DNA of 64,000 nucleotides from Sandarakinorhabdus glacialis (GTDB taxonomy: Bacteria > Pseudomonadota > Alphaproteobacteria > Sphingomonadales > Sphingomonadaceae): assembly GCF_014643455.1 (NCBI RefSeq), contig NZ_BMJM01000001.1, positions 176,123-240,122 of the forward strand, read 5' to 3'. The position numbers and the translations under genes are program-made. The notes under the pieces were generated by a model. That model searched no databases. It saw only the letters and a list, made by a program, of their open reading frames with translations, and was not told the DNA's origin. Positions 63,898 through 64,000 of this stretch are shown here, piece by piece (position 1 is the stretch's first letter; every line of letters begins with the position of its first letter).

Positions 63898-63951
63898 ACC
63901 CCCACCCGCTCGCCTCAGGGGCGAGTCGCCTCCCCCCTGAGGGGGAGGGGA
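63898..63951. repeat. Family A intergenic repeat
   Basis: ACCCCCACCCGCTCGCC, AGGGGCGAG, then CGCCTCCCCCCTGAGGGGGAGGGG. Nearly the same as 42518-42572. It lies between ahpD and the truncated gene at the right end. Confidence 0.7.
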
Positions 63952-63960
63952 CGTGGCAGC

Positions 63961-64000
63961 TTATGCGGCCGGCTTCAGGACTTCCTGGCCTTCCGACCAG
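63961..64000 (-). CDS. C-terminus of a peroxiredoxin, probably AhpC (partial)
   Basis: The last 12 codons read WSEGQEVLKPAA then TAA (stop at 63963-63961). The W-x-EG-x2-V/T-L-x-P pattern matches the C-terminal tail of AhpC-type peroxiredoxins, and the position before ahpD on the same strand is the standard one. The gene continues beyond the window. Confidence 0.65.
   Translation of the reverse strand, partial: WSEGQEVLKPAA

Overview
The window is high-GC DNA (GC-rich third codon positions, frequent CGG, GGG and TTG codons) from an alphaproteobacterium, most probably order Sphingomonadales. The reasons are the ArsR-methyltransferase/metF/split-metH operon, the TonB-ExbB-ExbD-ExbD operon with sphingomonad-type N-termini, a stand-alone NDUFS4-like complex I subunit, DUF2794 and DUF6522 proteins, a PHB depolymerase, and several families of short intergenic palindromic repeats. 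It reads as chromosomal core. I see no transposase, integrase, phage gene, tRNA or CRISPR array.

Layout. 1-6000: a terminator of an upstream gene, then a self-regulated methionine-cycle operon (ArsR-type regulator fused to a methyltransferase, metF, and methionine synthase in two proteins). 6079-9074: two tandem secreted DUF4139 proteins on the minus strand. 9308-16656: mfd and sdhE (minus), a small locus of two exported Cys-rich proteins, recG and a Sel1-repeat protein. 16977-17362: RNase P RNA (minus). 17415-29674: a mixed region with DUF6522, HdeD-like, moaE, moaD, pgsA, nitroreductase, L,D-transpeptidase, carboxymuconolactone decarboxylase-like, GST, K+ channel, Thr/Gly-rich lipoprotein, uvrC, a nucleotide pyrophosphatase-like lipoprotein, and folM-like plus folB. 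29990-32535: tonB-exbB-exbD-exbD, whose codon use is visibly adapted for high expression. 32689-39860: DUF1697, an SDR, DUF3072, an MsbA-like ABC exporter, phaZ and an Uup-like ABC-F ATPase. 40099-42493: a PepSY protein/response regulator/histidine kinase operon. 42578-45242: chorismate mutase, polyprenyl synthase, DUF2726, an ABM-domain protein and the NDUFS4-like subunit. 45348-49014: E1-alpha, E1-beta and E2 of a branched-chain 2-oxoacid dehydrogenase. 49090-52289: glmS and glmU (minus), the UDP-GlcNAc branch. 52355-60459: gph, phoR, pstS, pstC, pstA, pstB, phoU, phoB, a complete phosphate regulon with a Pho box before pstS. 60544-64000: an SDR, DUF2794, serine O-acetyltransferase, a small charged protein, ahpD and the end of what is probably ahpC.

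How genes work together. The first operon recycles homocysteine to methionine using 5-methyl-THF and B12; a perfect 16-bp palindrome lies between its -35 and -10. PhoR/PhoB sense phosphate and should drive pstSCAB-phoU-phoB through three half-sites spaced 11 bp. ExbB/ExbD/TonB power outer-membrane receptors. The Bkd subunits degrade branched-chain keto acids, but their E3 partner is not in the window.

The most unusual items are a 48-codon exported peptide whose mature part carries three Cys-Cys pairs at exact 7-residue intervals, an intergenic repeat translated as the N-terminus of MetH, a 20-bp module nested in the loop of three separate palindromic repeats, three near-identical hairpins between the two exbD genes, and a hairpin that hides the Shine-Dalgarno of a DUF4139 gene.
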